This document shows positions 9,003 through 19,492 of a stretch of DNA of 64,000 bases, piece after piece. The position numbers and the translations under genes are program-made. Position 1 is the first letter of the stretch; every line of letters starts with the position of its first letter. Origin of the DNA: Chitinophaga sp. LS1. Its GTDB lineage: Bacteria; Bacteroidota; Bacteroidia; Chitinophagales; Chitinophagaceae. The stretch spans positions 1,178,001 through 1,242,000 of the forward strand of contig NZ_CP128362.1 of NCBI RefSeq assembly GCF_034274695.1, in the 5' to 3' direction. The notes beneath the pieces are model-generated. The model did not search any database and had not been told where the DNA came from. It was given only the letters and a program-made list of their open reading frames with translations.

Positions 9003-9194
9003 ACATACATCATTTTACAAATTTATATGAATGCTTACGCCTTCAAAAGCAAGGATAAATTTATCCTCCTTTTACAATATAAGTAATGCTAATCATCTTT
9101 GACATTTAAAATCCTGGTAAACCCTTACCATATTAAGGTAATTGGTTAATTCCTCAATTGCCCACACAATCAATGTCAGGATGTTTTTCTATCC

Positions 9195-11651
9195 TTAAAA
9201 TTCCCGGTTACCCGTTTCGCTAGTTGGTAGTTTCAGTTTGCTTGTAAAGCGGTTCAAATTAAAACTCAGATTGATCAGGAACACATCGGTTTCCGAAATA
9301 TAATTTGTAGTGGTATAAAATGCAGGCCCCGAAGTAGTAATACGCTGTTTATTGGCACCCAGAAAGCCCATATTCATATTCTCCCATAACAGAGAAACTG
9401 TTAGACGACCTTTCATCAAACTCTTTTTAAACGAAGTATTGGGTACAAGGAACGCTCCGTCCTCTCCTTGAGCAGTGGGTCTTTTGGACAGGTAGTTGAT
9501 ATTAGCTTGAATACCCGAAGTCTTGCTAAGCTGGAAATTGGTGTTCACATTAAATGAGTAAGCCCATTTGTTATTAGAAATGGTAACTGGAACATTGAGG
9601 ATTGAAGCAACTCCATGGATTTTATAATTGTACATATTGCCACCTATATACAGCGTCCACCATTTACAAAGGTTTAAATTCAATCCGGCCTCCACCCCCC
9701 AAAGGCGGGCAGCACCGGCATTAGTATAAACGCGGTTAAGGATAGTATCTGCATAAACACTGTTTAATCGCTGGATAGGGTTCTGAACATGCTGATAATA
9801 AATGGTACTGAAAAATAAGCCTTTATCAAATGTGTGGTTTACGCCTAGTTCAGCGAGGTCAACAAATTCTGGCAACAGGTCAGGATCGCCCGCCTCCAGT
9901 GTTTCGGAGTGCTCACGTTCCGGAATCGGATTGAGTTCCAGGTTGCTGGTGCGCTGTATCCGCTTACTATAGCCGGTCTTGAGTTCCCATGCTTTGTTGA
10001 AATGATACAAAAGGTTGGCAGCAGGAAACAAATTGGATAGGTTTAGGATGTGGGGATGAGCGTCATAGGATAAATGAACTGTCCTTGCCGCGTACTCATA
10101 ACGCAGACCTCCATTATATTCCAGTTGACCTGCTTTGCCGGAGTACTGGCTATAAACCGAGTTGATCTCATTGATGGCGTCTGTGCTGCCTTTAAACTTA
10201 GCAATGTCAGGTTGCGAGGTTGCCGGAGTTACGAAGTAGTCGAAATCGCCGTGCTGGGTATCATGACGGAACTGGTAACCGCTTTCCAGTTTACCCTGGC
10301 CAATAGTAATTGTATAGTCCAGTTTAAACCGGTATGCACTGATCGGACGTTTATAGGGATTGTTTACATATTGGATGGTATCATTGGTATTGGGGTATTT
10401 CAGATTGCGGTTCAAAGTTCCGCCGTATAAGTTGTCATGTTCATATTGCAGCCCGGCCGTTAAGCTGGATTTATTGGCAAACATATGGGTATAGTCAAGG
10501 TTACCTAAATTAAAGGTGCCCTCTTTGGTTTGCAGATTGGAGTTAAAGTAGGTTGTGCTGTTGATAAGCGCACCGGTGCTAAGGTTGGAGGTACTATTAT
10601 GATACAGCAGATCTGCTAAGCGTGCCTGGTATCTTTTTCCACTGTAAAAACCGGCCGAGATCACATTATTGGTATTAGCAGTATAAATTATGGAAGTACG
10701 CCCGGCATAGTTATAACGATCAAAGCTGCGCTCACCATTGGAGGGAAAGCGGGTGATTGTGTTACCAGTAATATTTTTGGTGTAAGCATTGCCTTCCCGG
10801 TATCCTTCATTGTCATTACGTGTATAATTTCCCCCGATCGAAACATCCCATTTTTTCTTTTTAAAATTGATCGTTATATCCCCATTAAAGCGTTGCGGTT
10901 TTTTCAGATTATTATAATCAGTGGTACTTGGCAGTCCACCCTGGGCATTGGCAATTAGTGTGAACCCGTCGTTAGCTCCCTTTTTAGTCATAATATTGAT
11001 GATCCCACCGTGACCATCAGGATCATATTTCGATGAGGGCGCAGTGATTAGTTCAATATTGTCGATGGCGTTGGCAGGCAATTGTGTCAGCACAGTTTGT
11101 GCATCGGCCAGCACTGGTTTACCATTAATCAGTACCATAAAACCTGCAGAACCCCGCACACTGATGTCTCCCTGTGAATTGACTGTTACAGATGGCAGGT
11201 TTTTCAAGACATCGATAGCAGAGCCTCCTTTAGCAGATTCAAATTGCCCTGCATTATAACTTTGTTTATCGATCTTGTTCAATGCGGTTATTTTCTGTCC
11301 GGATATAGCGACTTCGTTGAGCATTTTAGATGAAGGTGTAAGCCGGATTATGCCCAGGTCAATATCCGAATTGCCAGCTACAATATTTTTTAGGTATTGG
11401 GGCTCGTAGCCAGGGAAGGTGATCTTTAGCATGTAGTTTCCCGGCGTAATCTTCCCGATCTTAAATATACCACTGGGGTTGCTGATACTGCCTGCTACCA
11501 GGCCAGAATCAATTGTGCTATACAATGCGGCACTTGCGTATTCCACGGGTGACTGACTTTGAGCATCGATGATCCTGCCTTTAATAATAGCATTTTGTGC
11601 CGAAGCAGTAAATATTCCAGATAATAAAATAAGGAGGCAGAGGAGTTTCAT
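9195..11651 (-). CDS. Outer-membrane beta-barrel TonB-dependent receptor (non-SusC type)
   Basis: 818 residues. A signal peptide ends near TASAQ (residue 19). A carboxypeptidase-regulatory-like beta-sandwich (KGRIIDAQSQSPVEYASAAL) spans about 24-105. A plug domain with GGSAIDVLKNLPSVTVNSQG and SSKYDPDGHGGIINIMTKK spans about 130-225. The rest is a beta barrel of the OMP_b-brl_3 class. There is no SusD neighbour, so it is a receptor of the siderophore/peptide or unknown-ligand class rather than a SusCD unit. The AraC-type gene 84 bp upstream on the same strand is a likely regulator, but that gene is interrupted. Confidence 0.87.
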   Translation of the reverse strand: MKLLCLLILLSGIFTASAQNAIIKGRIIDAQSQSPVEYASAALYSTIDSGLVAGSISNPSGIFKIGKITPGNYMLKITFPGYEPQYLKNIVAGNSDIDLGIIRLTPSSKMLNEVAISGQKITALNKIDKQSYNAGQFESAKGGSAIDVLKNLPSVTVNSQGDISVRGSAGFMVLINGKPVLADAQTVLTQLPANAIDNIELITAPSSKYDPDGHGGIINIMTKKGANDGFTLIANAQGGLPSTTDYNNLKKPQRFNGDITINFKKKKWDVSIGGNYTRNDNEGYREGNAYTKNITGNTITRFPSNGERSFDRYNYAGRTSIIYTANTNNVISAGFYSGKRYQARLADLLYHNSTSNLSTGALINSTTYFNSNLQTKEGTFNLGNLDYTHMFANKSSLTAGLQYEHDNLYGGTLNRNLKYPNTNDTIQYVNNPYKRPISAYRFKLDYTITIGQGKLESGYQFRHDTQHGDFDYFVTPATSQPDIAKFKGSTDAINEINSVYSQYSGKAGQLEYNGGLRYEYAARTVHLSYDAHPHILNLSNLFPAANLLYHFNKAWELKTGYSKRIQRTSNLELNPIPEREHSETLEAGDPDLLPEFVDLAELGVNHTFDKGLFFSTIYYQHVQNPIQRLNSVYADTILNRVYTNAGAARLWGVEAGLNLNLCKWWTLYIGGNMYNYKIHGVASILNVPVTISNNKWAYSFNVNTNFQLSKTSGIQANINYLSKRPTAQGEDGAFLVPNTSFKKSLMKGRLTVSLLWENMNMGFLGANKQRITTSGPAFYTTTNYISETDVFLINLSFNLNRFTSKLKLPTSETGNREF

Positions 11652-11735
11652 AATGGCAGATATTAAACCTCACAAAAATATTATCTGCCGCATCGTATTA
11701 ATGGTAGCCTGCTATGCAATTATGGTATAATAAAA

Positions 11736-12545
11736 TTAATGCCGCTTCGCAAAGGCCAGTTCCCGGTATATCCCCGGTGTAAGGTTGGTATACAGCTTAA
11801 AGAACTTTACAAAATGTGAGGGATCGGAAAATTACAGGCTGGCTGCAATTTCTTTGATGGATAATTCTGTATTGGATAACAGTATTTTGGCTTCCAGTAC
11901 AATACGTTCATTCAATATCATAGAAGGTGTTTTGCCGGAGGCTGTCTTGCAAATAGTATTCAATTGTGCGCCCGGCAAATGCAGCATTTCGGCATATGCC
12001 TGTATTTTTTTGATCTGTTGAAAATGTACATTGACAAGGCTTTTGAATTGGTAATAGATCGGATTGAAGGGCTTGCCATCCTGTAATTGCGCATTCGATT
12101 CTTCGGCTGCCTTTAAAAGGATCAGTTGTAAATAGGCTTCTAAGATAGCAGGGGAAGCAGAAGATTGATAGTCCTGGCAAAAGCATCTGACCAGTTCTAA
12201 CAACATTGCGTTCTCCTTTAGCTGCATAAGCACTGGTAAGTTATACACGATCTCCAGGCTTTTACGGTTCAGTAATTCTTCGCGAAACAGGATCACATAG
12301 CCTTTAGGTATCCGGGTAAAATCCCAGCAATGGACCTGGCCAGGCTTCAGAAAATAGATCGACGGTGGCAGTACGTCGTAGCTTTGGTCATCAATAGTAT
12401 GGTAACCGGCACCATGTTCCAGCACGATCAATTCAAAATAATCGGCGTGCTTATGCGGCACTGTTGGCTTGATCACCTCTTTAAATGGACTGATCTTCAA
12501 CAGCTGGTGACTATAGATCTTCGACTTAACAGGTATCGCTTTCAT
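11736..12545 (-). pseudogene. AraC-family regulator with in-frame stop in the second helix-turn-helix
   Basis: The frame from 12545 encodes a cupin-like sensor domain (VPHKHADYFELIVLEHGAGY) and the first HTH, then meets TAA after SIKEIAASL (11832). Without any frame change the next codons read FSDPSHFVKFFKLYTNLTPG and go on to a normal C-terminus at 11736. The TAA sits where the family has Gly in the conserved L-G-F segment. The result is a regulator of about 237 instead of about 269 residues that lacks half of its DNA-binding domain. Recent pseudogene, suppressed stop or sequence error are the alternatives. Confidence 0.82.
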
Positions 12546-12905
12546 CAGTTACGAAGTTATCATAATCCTTTAAAAACAAAAAGGCAGAGTATCCGGAGTT
12601 GCTCTCAAACCTATAAACTTTTTAATTGGATTGATGGCGGGTGCATCAGAGGGATTCGCCTCCCGGACATGCTATATTCAAATATAACTTAGATTTTTTG
12701 ATGGAGAAAGGAGGATTGGATGGTTTGGGAGGCATTTAGGCTAAAATAAGTTAATAAAATCCCGAAGTTGGTATTTTAGTTTGAATTAAATAAAATGGCC
12801 GGACCTGTACTTTTAATGGTCTGGACCTCTCACCAAACTAATCTGGACGTTTGAGAAAACCTTCGTGTAGAAGCTTCAACTAATTTTACACCATAAAAAA
12901 CACTT

Positions 12906-13712
12906 ATGGCAAAAACAGTTTTAGTTACAGGAGCTTCTGCAGGAATTGGAAAGGCAACCGCAATTTTATTAGCGCAAAATGGTTACAATGTTTATGGCGC
13001 GGCACGAAGGACAGAGAAAATGCGGGATCTAAAAGAATATGGTATTCAGCCGATTAAATTGGACATCACGAACGACGGAAGCATTTTGGCATGTGTTGAC
13101 CAGATCTTTAGAGAAGCAGGAACCATTGATATATTGGTAAACAATGCGGGGTTTGGTACAGGTGGCGCAATCGAGGATGTATCAATAGAAGACGCCCGTT
13201 ATCAACTGGAAGTAAACGTGTTTGGAGCAATGCGTTTAACCCAGTTAGTATTGCCCAAAATGAGAGAAAATAAATATGGTAAGATAGTAAACATCTCATC
13301 AATTGGTGGTAAAGTTGCATTTCCTTTGGCTGGGTGGTATCATGCCAGTAAATTTGCAATGGAAGCTTTGAGTGATGCTTTGCGAATGGAAGTAAAGGAA
13401 TTTGGTATCGATGTGATCGTGATAGAACCGGGTGGTATTAAATCTGAATGGGCAGAAATTGCAAACGATCACCTGATACGTATTTCTGGCCATACAGCTT
13501 ATAAAGAAATGGCTAAAAGTGCAGTAAAATCTACCCTTAATCTGAACCTGCCAGCACCTTCTGTCATTGCTAAATTGATTAAAAAAAGTATTGAAGCTAC
13601 AAATCCGAAAACACGTTATGTTGGAGGTTTTGGTGCAAAACCAATTCTGGGTATAAGAAAAATTATTTCAGACAAATTGATGGACAAGATTATTCTTAGA
13701 CAAATGAAGTAA
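12906..13712 (+). CDS. Short-chain dehydrogenase/reductase
   Basis: 268 residues with TGASAGIG at 8-15, NNAG at 79-82, catalytic Ser131/132 and YHASK with Tyr145/Lys149. The EPGGIKSEW segment near 175 fits classical SDRs that reduce or oxidise small carbonyl compounds with NADP(H). Its stop is 5 bp before an AraC-type gene, so the two are co-transcribed; such pairs are often autoregulated aldehyde or quinone-stress operons. Substrate unknown. Confidence 0.9.
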   Translation: MAKTVLVTGASAGIGKATAILLAQNGYNVYGAARRTEKMRDLKEYGIQPIKLDITNDGSILACVDQIFREAGTIDILVNNAGFGTGGAIEDVSIEDARYQLEVNVFGAMRLTQLVLPKMRENKYGKIVNISSIGGKVAFPLAGWYHASKFAMEALSDALRMEVKEFGIDVIVIEPGGIKSEWAEIANDHLIRISGHTAYKEMAKSAVKSTLNLNLPAPSVIAKLIKKSIEATNPKTRYVGGFGAKPILGIRKIISDKLMDKIILRQMK

Positions 13713-13717
13713 ATGTT

Positions 13718-14527
13718 ATGGCAACAGTTTTTCAACATAATGTCGCACTTTCTTTCTTTAGCAAAGATGAGAAACAGGAACACGACCCATTTGTATACGA
13801 GCATGTGTTGGGATTAATCGTTTCGGGTGCAGTTGATTTCTACACAGATAATAAAGCCGTTTCACATTACACTGGAACATTGAGTTTAATACGGAAAAAT
13901 CAGCTTGTAAAAGCAGTGAAGAAAATTGATTCCGTAAGTAATCAGTTTATTTCCATTAACATATTTCTGACACAGGATGCATTGAGAAAATACAGCCTTG
14001 AATATGGCATAAAATCAGAGAAAGTTTATAGCGGAGCCTCCAATGTGTTGTTAGAAAACGATGCGTTTATGAGAGGATATTTCGACTCATTACTACCGTA
14101 TCTTGCGAAACCGGAGATCCTTACGTCCATTTTGGCGCAAGCTAAAACCACAGAAGCAATTGAATTATTGCTACGTAATCCTGTGTTAAAAGATTTCCTG
14201 TTCGATTTCAGCGAACCGTACAAAATAGATCTGGAAGCATATATGAACCGGTATTTCTCGTACAACGTTCCCCTCGTGCAATTCGCGAAATTAACAGGTA
14301 GAAGTCTTTCGACATTCAAGCGTGATTTTATGAAGATATTCAGCGTAACACCCGAAAAATGGCTACAAAAACGTAGGTTGGAAATGGCGCATTTTCTCAT
14401 TTCCCAAAAGAACAGGAAACCGTCTGATGTTTATCTGGAAGTCGGATTTGAAAACTTATCACATTTCTCCACAGTATTCAAAAAAGAATTTGGAGTGAAT
14501 GCCTCATCGTTGCAACAAAAGTATTGA
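13718..14527 (+). CDS. AraC-family transcriptional regulator
   Basis: 269 residues. The N-terminal 150 form a beta-rich ligand or oligomerisation domain (EHVLGLIVSGAVDFYTDNKAV). The C-terminal 100 contain two HTH units: PLVQFAKLTGRSLSTFKRDF and KPSDVYLEVGFENLSHFSTV, ending in a normal KKEFG segment. It follows the SDR gene by 5 bp and probably regulates that operon. Its intact second HTH contrasts with the interrupted AraC gene at 11.7-12.5 kb. Confidence 0.9.
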   Translation: MATVFQHNVALSFFSKDEKQEHDPFVYEHVLGLIVSGAVDFYTDNKAVSHYTGTLSLIRKNQLVKAVKKIDSVSNQFISINIFLTQDALRKYSLEYGIKSEKVYSGASNVLLENDAFMRGYFDSLLPYLAKPEILTSILAQAKTTEAIELLLRNPVLKDFLFDFSEPYKIDLEAYMNRYFSYNVPLVQFAKLTGRSLSTFKRDFMKIFSVTPEKWLQKRRLEMAHFLISQKNRKPSDVYLEVGFENLSHFSTVFKKEFGVNASSLQQKY

Positions 14528-14583
14528 CCACTACCAGGGACACATTTCCCTGAATTGAGTTGCTCCATTACCACCTTATAAGC

Positions 14584-14617
14584 TGTGTTGAATCATCCAA
14601 TTATGATTCAATTCACA
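14584..14617 (+). terminator. Hairpin downstream of the SDR-AraC operon
   Basis: TTGAATCAT (14588-14596) pairs with ATGATTCAA (14603-14611), and TGTG/CACA extend the stem. It lies 60 bp after the AraC stop codon. There is no strong T run, so termination is only probable. The rest of 14528-14919 shows nothing I can support. Confidence 0.45.
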
Positions 14618-14919
14618 CATTCATGAGACCCTGCCCGGTTGCAGAGACTTCTAATCCGCTGATTCCTGATTTGCTTTTTTTCAACAGTAGGAGAACTAAT
14701 GCCGGAGTTTTGCTTACACGTCCGGATTTGTTTTACTTTAAAGAATAGTTTTACAGAAATTGACCGAATGTGAATTCGGGAGTCATAAATAATCTTACAA
14801 TTTTTGTGCGGTTCTGATGTATCACTAATAATTAATCAAACTGGGTTCAGCATGATACTGTCTGTTGCTTTTCGTGATTCCACTCCATAACGTAGTTGAG
14901 GCGCAATATAAAGCGAGTT

Positions 14920-15621
14920 CTATTGTATGTTTGTCAGATACCGTTTTATCGTTTGCTGGTTCCTGCGACTTATTGGTAATTTGTACCCTGCGATTAGAAC
15001 CTGAGATTGCCCAAAGGTACTTATGTGATTTAAAGACACGATGTAGGACTTATGTATCTTTAAAAAAAGACCTTGTGGCAAACGCTCATTAATTGCTTTC
15101 AGGCTGGAGTATACTGTATATTTTCGTTCTGTAGTAACTATTTGTACATAGTTCAACATAGATTCAACAAATAATATATCTACATACGCTATTTTCTCTA
15201 AGCAATTCTCGCATTTGACATATAAATAGTCAGGATGTTCCAGGTTATTTTTTACAGTTAACGAACCACAAATTTTAACTTTTGCCTTTTCACAGGCTTT
15301 TGTAAAACGCTCAAACGTTACAGGTTTCATTAAGTAATCGGTGACGTTCAACTCAAATCCCTGCAAAGCATATTCAGGATAAGCGGTTATGAAAATAACC
15401 TGCTGGAACACATCATGCCGTTGTAAAAACTCAATACCACTCATCTGAGGCATTTTAATGTCCAGAAAAATCAGATCAACCACTTCGGTTTGTAAGATAG
15501 CTTTGGCTATAATTGGATTACGTGCTGTTCCAACCAGGTGTAAAAAAGGTATTCTCTCAATGTATCCTTCTATTTGTTTACGTACCAATGGTTCATCTTC
15601 TACAATTATACAGTTCATCAT
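14920..15621 (-). CDS. LytTR-family response regulator
   Basis: 233 residues. The receiver domain (about 1-120) has acidic residues VEDEP at 7-11 and the phospho-acceptor Asp54 in FLDIKMP. The C-terminal LytTR DNA-binding domain spans about 135-233 (YVKCENCLEKIAYVDILFVE). Its ATG overlaps the kinase stop by 4 bp, so the two are co-translated. The targets may include the divergently oriented secreted protein gene at 16.8 kb; this is inferred from position only. Confidence 0.92.
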   Translation of the reverse strand: MMNCIIVEDEPLVRKQIEGYIERIPFLHLVGTARNPIIAKAILQTEVVDLIFLDIKMPQMSGIEFLQRHDVFQQVIFITAYPEYALQGFELNVTDYLMKPVTFERFTKACEKAKVKICGSLTVKNNLEHPDYLYVKCENCLEKIAYVDILFVESMLNYVQIVTTERKYTVYSSLKAINERLPQGLFLKIHKSYIVSLNHISTFGQSQVLIAGYKLPISRRNQQTIKRYLTNIQ

Positions 15622-16637
15622 TGGTTTAAGATTAAATTTAGATAGATGTAATACTTATTATCAAGTTCTTTGGTAGTAAGTTCATATTTATTTGAATATA
15701 AGAGTTCCAGTCGCTGTCTTACATTCTGCAAACCAATTCCCGTGCTATTATATGTAGCAGATAAATGTTCCTTAACAGTGGCTGTATTCATACAATAAAA
15801 ATGCAGTTTTCCATCTGTAAGCTGAATATCGATTTGTATGATATTCTCCCTGTCATCATCATCAGACACGTGCTTAAAAGCATTTTCAACGAATGGCATA
15901 AGCAGCAATGGAGAAATCGTCAAGTCGTTGCTATCTGCTTTTACATTTAAAATAGTAGTTGCTTCTGTACGTATTCGCTGAAGATTAAAATAATTTTCCA
16001 GATGCATTAATTCTTTGGACAAGGGAACAAAGTCAGCACTACATTCATATAATTGGTAGCGTAATAAATCCGCGATAGTCACTAATGTAACCTTTGCCTG
16101 TGGCAAATCAAAATCTAATTGTGTATAGAGACTATTAAGAGAATTAAATAAAAAATGAGGGTTAAGCTGTGCTTTGAGGTAGGTCAGTTCCGCCAGTGAG
16201 TTGGCTTTTTCCATCTCATTAAGCCTACGTTGGGTATTCACACGATCAAGTGCCAGCTTTAAAGCACCTCCTCCTAACAAACTCAACAATGCAATGAAGA
16301 AACGATTATACTGTAAATCAGTGTAGTTCCATGAAAAATTAAAGTGAATGGGAACCAGCATGTGGTTCAAAAATAGCTTCATAACAAAAGCATATCCGCC
16401 TGCCAGTAGTATAAGATATATTAACGATAGTACCAGCAGCTTTGTTACGTTCTTATGCTTAAAATAACGGGGCATCAGGTATGCATAAATGCCGTAAAAG
16501 GCACAAAGTATCAAACTTACATCGAGCGCTGAAAAGTAAAGACGGTTTCCCTTATCACTGATATAAAAATACGTGATCTGGTTCCATATAAAAAAGAACC
16601 CCAGCCAAAAGCTCACATGTAGTAGAAAACGTCGCAT
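15618..16637 (-). CDS. LytS-type sensor histidine kinase
   Basis: 339 residues. Four transmembrane helices lie in about residues 5-130. The His_kinase domain has NPHFLFNSLNSLYTQ with the phospho-acceptor His161, followed by an ATPase domain (LLLMPFVENAFKHV and STGIGLQNVRQRL). It lacks a large extracytoplasmic sensor, as is usual for this class. It pairs with the LytTR regulator, whose start overlaps its stop. Confidence 0.92.
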   Translation of the reverse strand: MRRFLLHVSFWLGFFFIWNQITYFYISDKGNRLYFSALDVSLILCAFYGIYAYLMPRYFKHKNVTKLLVLSLIYLILLAGGYAFVMKLFLNHMLVPIHFNFSWNYTDLQYNRFFIALLSLLGGGALKLALDRVNTQRRLNEMEKANSLAELTYLKAQLNPHFLFNSLNSLYTQLDFDLPQAKVTLVTIADLLRYQLYECSADFVPLSKELMHLENYFNLQRIRTEATTILNVKADSNDLTISPLLLMPFVENAFKHVSDDDDRENIIQIDIQLTDGKLHFYCMNTATVKEHLSATYNSTGIGLQNVRQRLELLYSNKYELTTKELDNKYYIYLNLILNQ

Positions 16638-16808
16638 GAACCAAATTTATGAAAATGGCAAAAAAGTACATCCGTTTTATAGCAAATGTCTTATTTACAG
16701 GATTAACGGTAGTTATGCAAATGACATTACCTATTGTGAAAAGTATAAGGCCATTGGTATAATTTGAGATTACCATGTCAGACCAGTATTTAATTTTCAC
16801 AAAAAAAC

Positions 16809-18104
16809 ATGAAAGCTATTATTGGATTGTTAATGCTAATCACCATAACTTTTCGTGGGATTGCCCAGGGAGTAGATACTGCCATGTTGCTTGCTGCCAC
16901 TTATTTCAGGCAAGCGGACTCCGCAAGCAGCCGAAATTTTATGTGGAAACATCCCCTTTATGGCCCTATGTTACTAGTTGATCCCCATTCCAGAACCACT
17001 TATGCAAATATGCCGGATAGCGCAGGGGCCTTTACCTTCATAACAGAAGGCTTGTACAAAGGGACGTTACCTCAGGAAGTGATGGTTGCCAATACATCTA
17101 TAAACTGGCAAGGACGGTTGTGGGCAATTATATTATGGCCATTACCAGTTGACATGGAGGAACGACTAAGCCTTATGTTACATGAATCCTTTCACCGCAT
17201 TCAACATAAACTTGGGTTTCCTGCTCTTAGCCCGACAATAGACCATCTGGCAACTACTAATGGACGTATCTATTTTTTGTTAGAACTGCAGGCTTTAAAA
17301 GCAGCCTTAGCCAAGCCCCTCGATCAGCGTAAGAAGGATTTGGTGAATGCACTGCTTTTTCGCAAAAAAAGACAGGAATTATTTCCTTCAACGTTTGACA
17401 ACGAACGCTTGCTGGAAATAAATGAGGGACTAGCTGAATATACAGGAATGCTACTGGGTAGACTACCTGGTAATATAAGACAACATTTGTATAATGAGAT
17501 TGATAAGGCTGACACCAGGTTGTCATTGATTCGATCCATGGCTTATATAACCGGTCCTGTTTATGGGTATCTGCTTTATGAGAAATCGCCAGGCTGGACA
17601 CAGTCAGTCGACTCAAATTCTTCATTTCCAGCTTTGATCAAAAAATATTACAAAGTGGCTGTGCCTGAACAAACGACTACTTCTGTATTGGCTAAACTGG
17701 AAAAGCAGTACAAGGGAGATAGTATCATACATGCTGAAAAAATGAAAGAGAAAAACAGACGACAGCAGGAAGATATTTATACCCGTCTTTTTACTCATCA
17801 ACCGGTGTTGGTCATCAACCTGGTGAAAATGAACATCGTGTTTAATCCTAACAATTTATTTGACCTGGGGGAATTGGGTACTGTATATCCAACCGCAGAA
17901 ATAAATGATGTTTGGGGAAAGTTGAAGTTAGTGGATGGTGGTATGCTCATGAAGGACTGGAAAGTGATCACATTACCGGCAATGGATAGTCTACATGCAA
18001 AAGATAGTATTGTACAAGGTAATGGATGGCAGCTGCAACTAAATAAGGGGTGGCGAATTGAAAAAATGGACAGCTTACAATCAGCGTTGATCAGGAAGGA
18101 ATAA
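16809..18104 (+). CDS. Secreted putative zinc metallopeptidase (HExxH), unknown family
   Basis: 431 residues. A signal peptide ends near FRGIAQ (residue 20). HESFH at 125-129 is an HExxH zinc motif, and NEGLAEYTG (Glu206, Glu210) about 80 residues on could supply the third ligand in a gluzincin arrangement. The remaining C-terminal ~150 residues are of unclear fold (VLVINLVKMNIVFNPNNLFD). It is transcribed divergently from the LytS/LytTR pair. I do not recognise a named family; proteolysis is inferred from the motif only. The reading frame remains open for 54 codons after the stop, which I regard as chance. Confidence 0.7.
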   Translation: MKAIIGLLMLITITFRGIAQGVDTAMLLAATYFRQADSASSRNFMWKHPLYGPMLLVDPHSRTTYANMPDSAGAFTFITEGLYKGTLPQEVMVANTSINWQGRLWAIILWPLPVDMEERLSLMLHESFHRIQHKLGFPALSPTIDHLATTNGRIYFLLELQALKAALAKPLDQRKKDLVNALLFRKKRQELFPSTFDNERLLEINEGLAEYTGMLLGRLPGNIRQHLYNEIDKADTRLSLIRSMAYITGPVYGYLLYEKSPGWTQSVDSNSSFPALIKKYYKVAVPEQTTTSVLAKLEKQYKGDSIIHAEKMKEKNRRQQEDIYTRLFTHQPVLVINLVKMNIVFNPNNLFDLGELGTVYPTAEINDVWGKLKLVDGGMLMKDWKVITLPAMDSLHAKDSIVQGNGWQLQLNKGWRIEKMDSLQSALIRKE

Positions 18105-18953
18105 TTCCCGGATTGCCCACCTGTCTGGCAAGGTACTGTTAACGAAAAAGGGACCGATCATCTTTTCGATAATCAGGCTCTTTTAGCGGGCTGGGAGGGA
18201 AAATTTCCGAACCAATTTATGGATGGTTTATCCGAAATTCATGATTTTATTAGTAGAATTCCTTATTAAAACAACTATAGGCAATTGCACTGTACTTATC
18301 TATCCTAATATATCCAAGCTCCAAAACGAGGGAAATAACAACGCCCTGGTTTGATTAACGAAGATTAAGCTGTCAATTTTAGCCCCATATATGCATTAGC
18401 AGCTCTGTTGAGGGTTTAATTTCATATTTCTGGATCATAGCATGCATCAGTTAGTGATCAAAACTATTTATTAAACTATTTTCATAAAAAAGACGTTAAA
18501 ACTGATTTCTGAGATCCTGATCATCCCAAATTTCCGGTGCCATCATAATGAGTATTGAAATTTTGCTAATGAAGGGTATCAAGATGAGGACATGGAATAC
18601 AGTTGCTCTGACCTGGAATCAATTTGTAAAACGACTACATTCTTCAGGAAAAATTGCAAAGTATATCTGCTTTTGTGGTATAATCTGAAATGTTAATTTA
18701 GTTATACATTGCAATCATATTTCAAAATCTGATTCGGCGAAAAGTGCTTTAACATCTCAATAGATGATAAAGTACTTTTCATTACTATTGCTAAGACTTC
18801 CAGGAATTCTCTAAACATGATCTGATAGATTTTGAATCCTTTTGCCATAAATTAATCTTTAAAGATAAATGAGTTGCTGGCAAAGGTAGGCATTTCACCT
18901 GTGGACTGGCGATTATAACAAACCAGGGACTGTATAAAATACAGCCCCTAGTT
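18105..18953. other. 849-bp gap without a supported gene
   Basis: AT-rich sequence with no convincing open frame on either strand. The only clear structure is the long hairpin at 18740-18779. Confidence 0.6.
18740..18779. terminator. Long near-perfect hairpin, probable bidirectional terminator
   Basis: An 18-bp stem (18740-18757 with 18762-18779, one A-A mismatch and one G-T pair) has a 4-nt loop and is flanked by AAAA and TTTT. It lies about 175 bp downstream of the minus-strand gene ending at 18954 and 640 bp downstream of the plus-strand gene ending at 18104, so it may serve convergent transcripts. Confidence 0.6.
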
Positions 18954-19472
18954 TCATTTATACTCCATAATTTTTTCAAACGACAATGTTGTCAGCCATG
19001 AATGCTGTTGAAAATGTTCAATACGAAACGCCCTATAATCTTTCTTGTGCAACTTTTGCATCAGCACATTATTATAGAAATTTCCAATTTTCAGCCTCAG
19101 ATCTACTAATGGATAATTATATATGGCCTTGTTAAATATTACTTTTTCTATTTCTGCACACAGATAGCCTGCCGTCATCAATTCATGATTAATTAAAGAA
19201 CGATGCCACCTGTTCCAAAAGTTAAAGATCACTTGCGAAAACAACTTTGGTTGACCGGCATAGTTATGCTCTTGGTAAACTAAAGGAAGTTTATGCTCCT
19301 TACATTTTGCAACAAAGTATTGTAAACAAGGACTGATATATTTCCTTTCGTCGAAATATGAAAGCAGTTCCTGATAATTTTCCGGACGGCCCACTACAAT
19401 CGATAGGTCAACCTGACGAAGCGTAATGAATAATTCAAGGATTTTATCATATTCAATTACCGTTTTTTTCAT
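18954..19472 (-). CDS. Hypothetical protein, about 172 residues
   Basis: I do not recognise the family. The protein is mostly helical and rich in aromatic residues (NFWNRWHRSLINHEL, YKAIYNYPL-like segments) and has no signal peptide. I prefer the ATG at 19472 (MKKTVIEYDKILELF), which leaves 20 bp after the stop of the upstream gene; an ATG at 19508 would overlap that gene by 16 bp. The close spacing to the secreted-protein frame suggests one operon. Function unknown. Confidence 0.6.
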   Translation of the reverse strand: MKKTVIEYDKILELFITLRQVDLSIVVGRPENYQELLSYFDERKYISPCLQYFVAKCKEHKLPLVYQEHNYAGQPKLFSQVIFNFWNRWHRSLINHELMTAGYLCAEIEKVIFNKAIYNYPLVDLRLKIGNFYNNVLMQKLHKKDYRAFRIEHFQQHSWLTTLSFEKIMEYK

Positions 19473-19492
19473 AATGAATTTTATATAAGGTT

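Noticed and set aside
18105..18268. In-frame 54-codon extension after the HExxH protein stop
   Set aside because: It is open and looks protein-like, but such a run is not rare by chance and there is no homology that I recognise; I kept the annotated stop.
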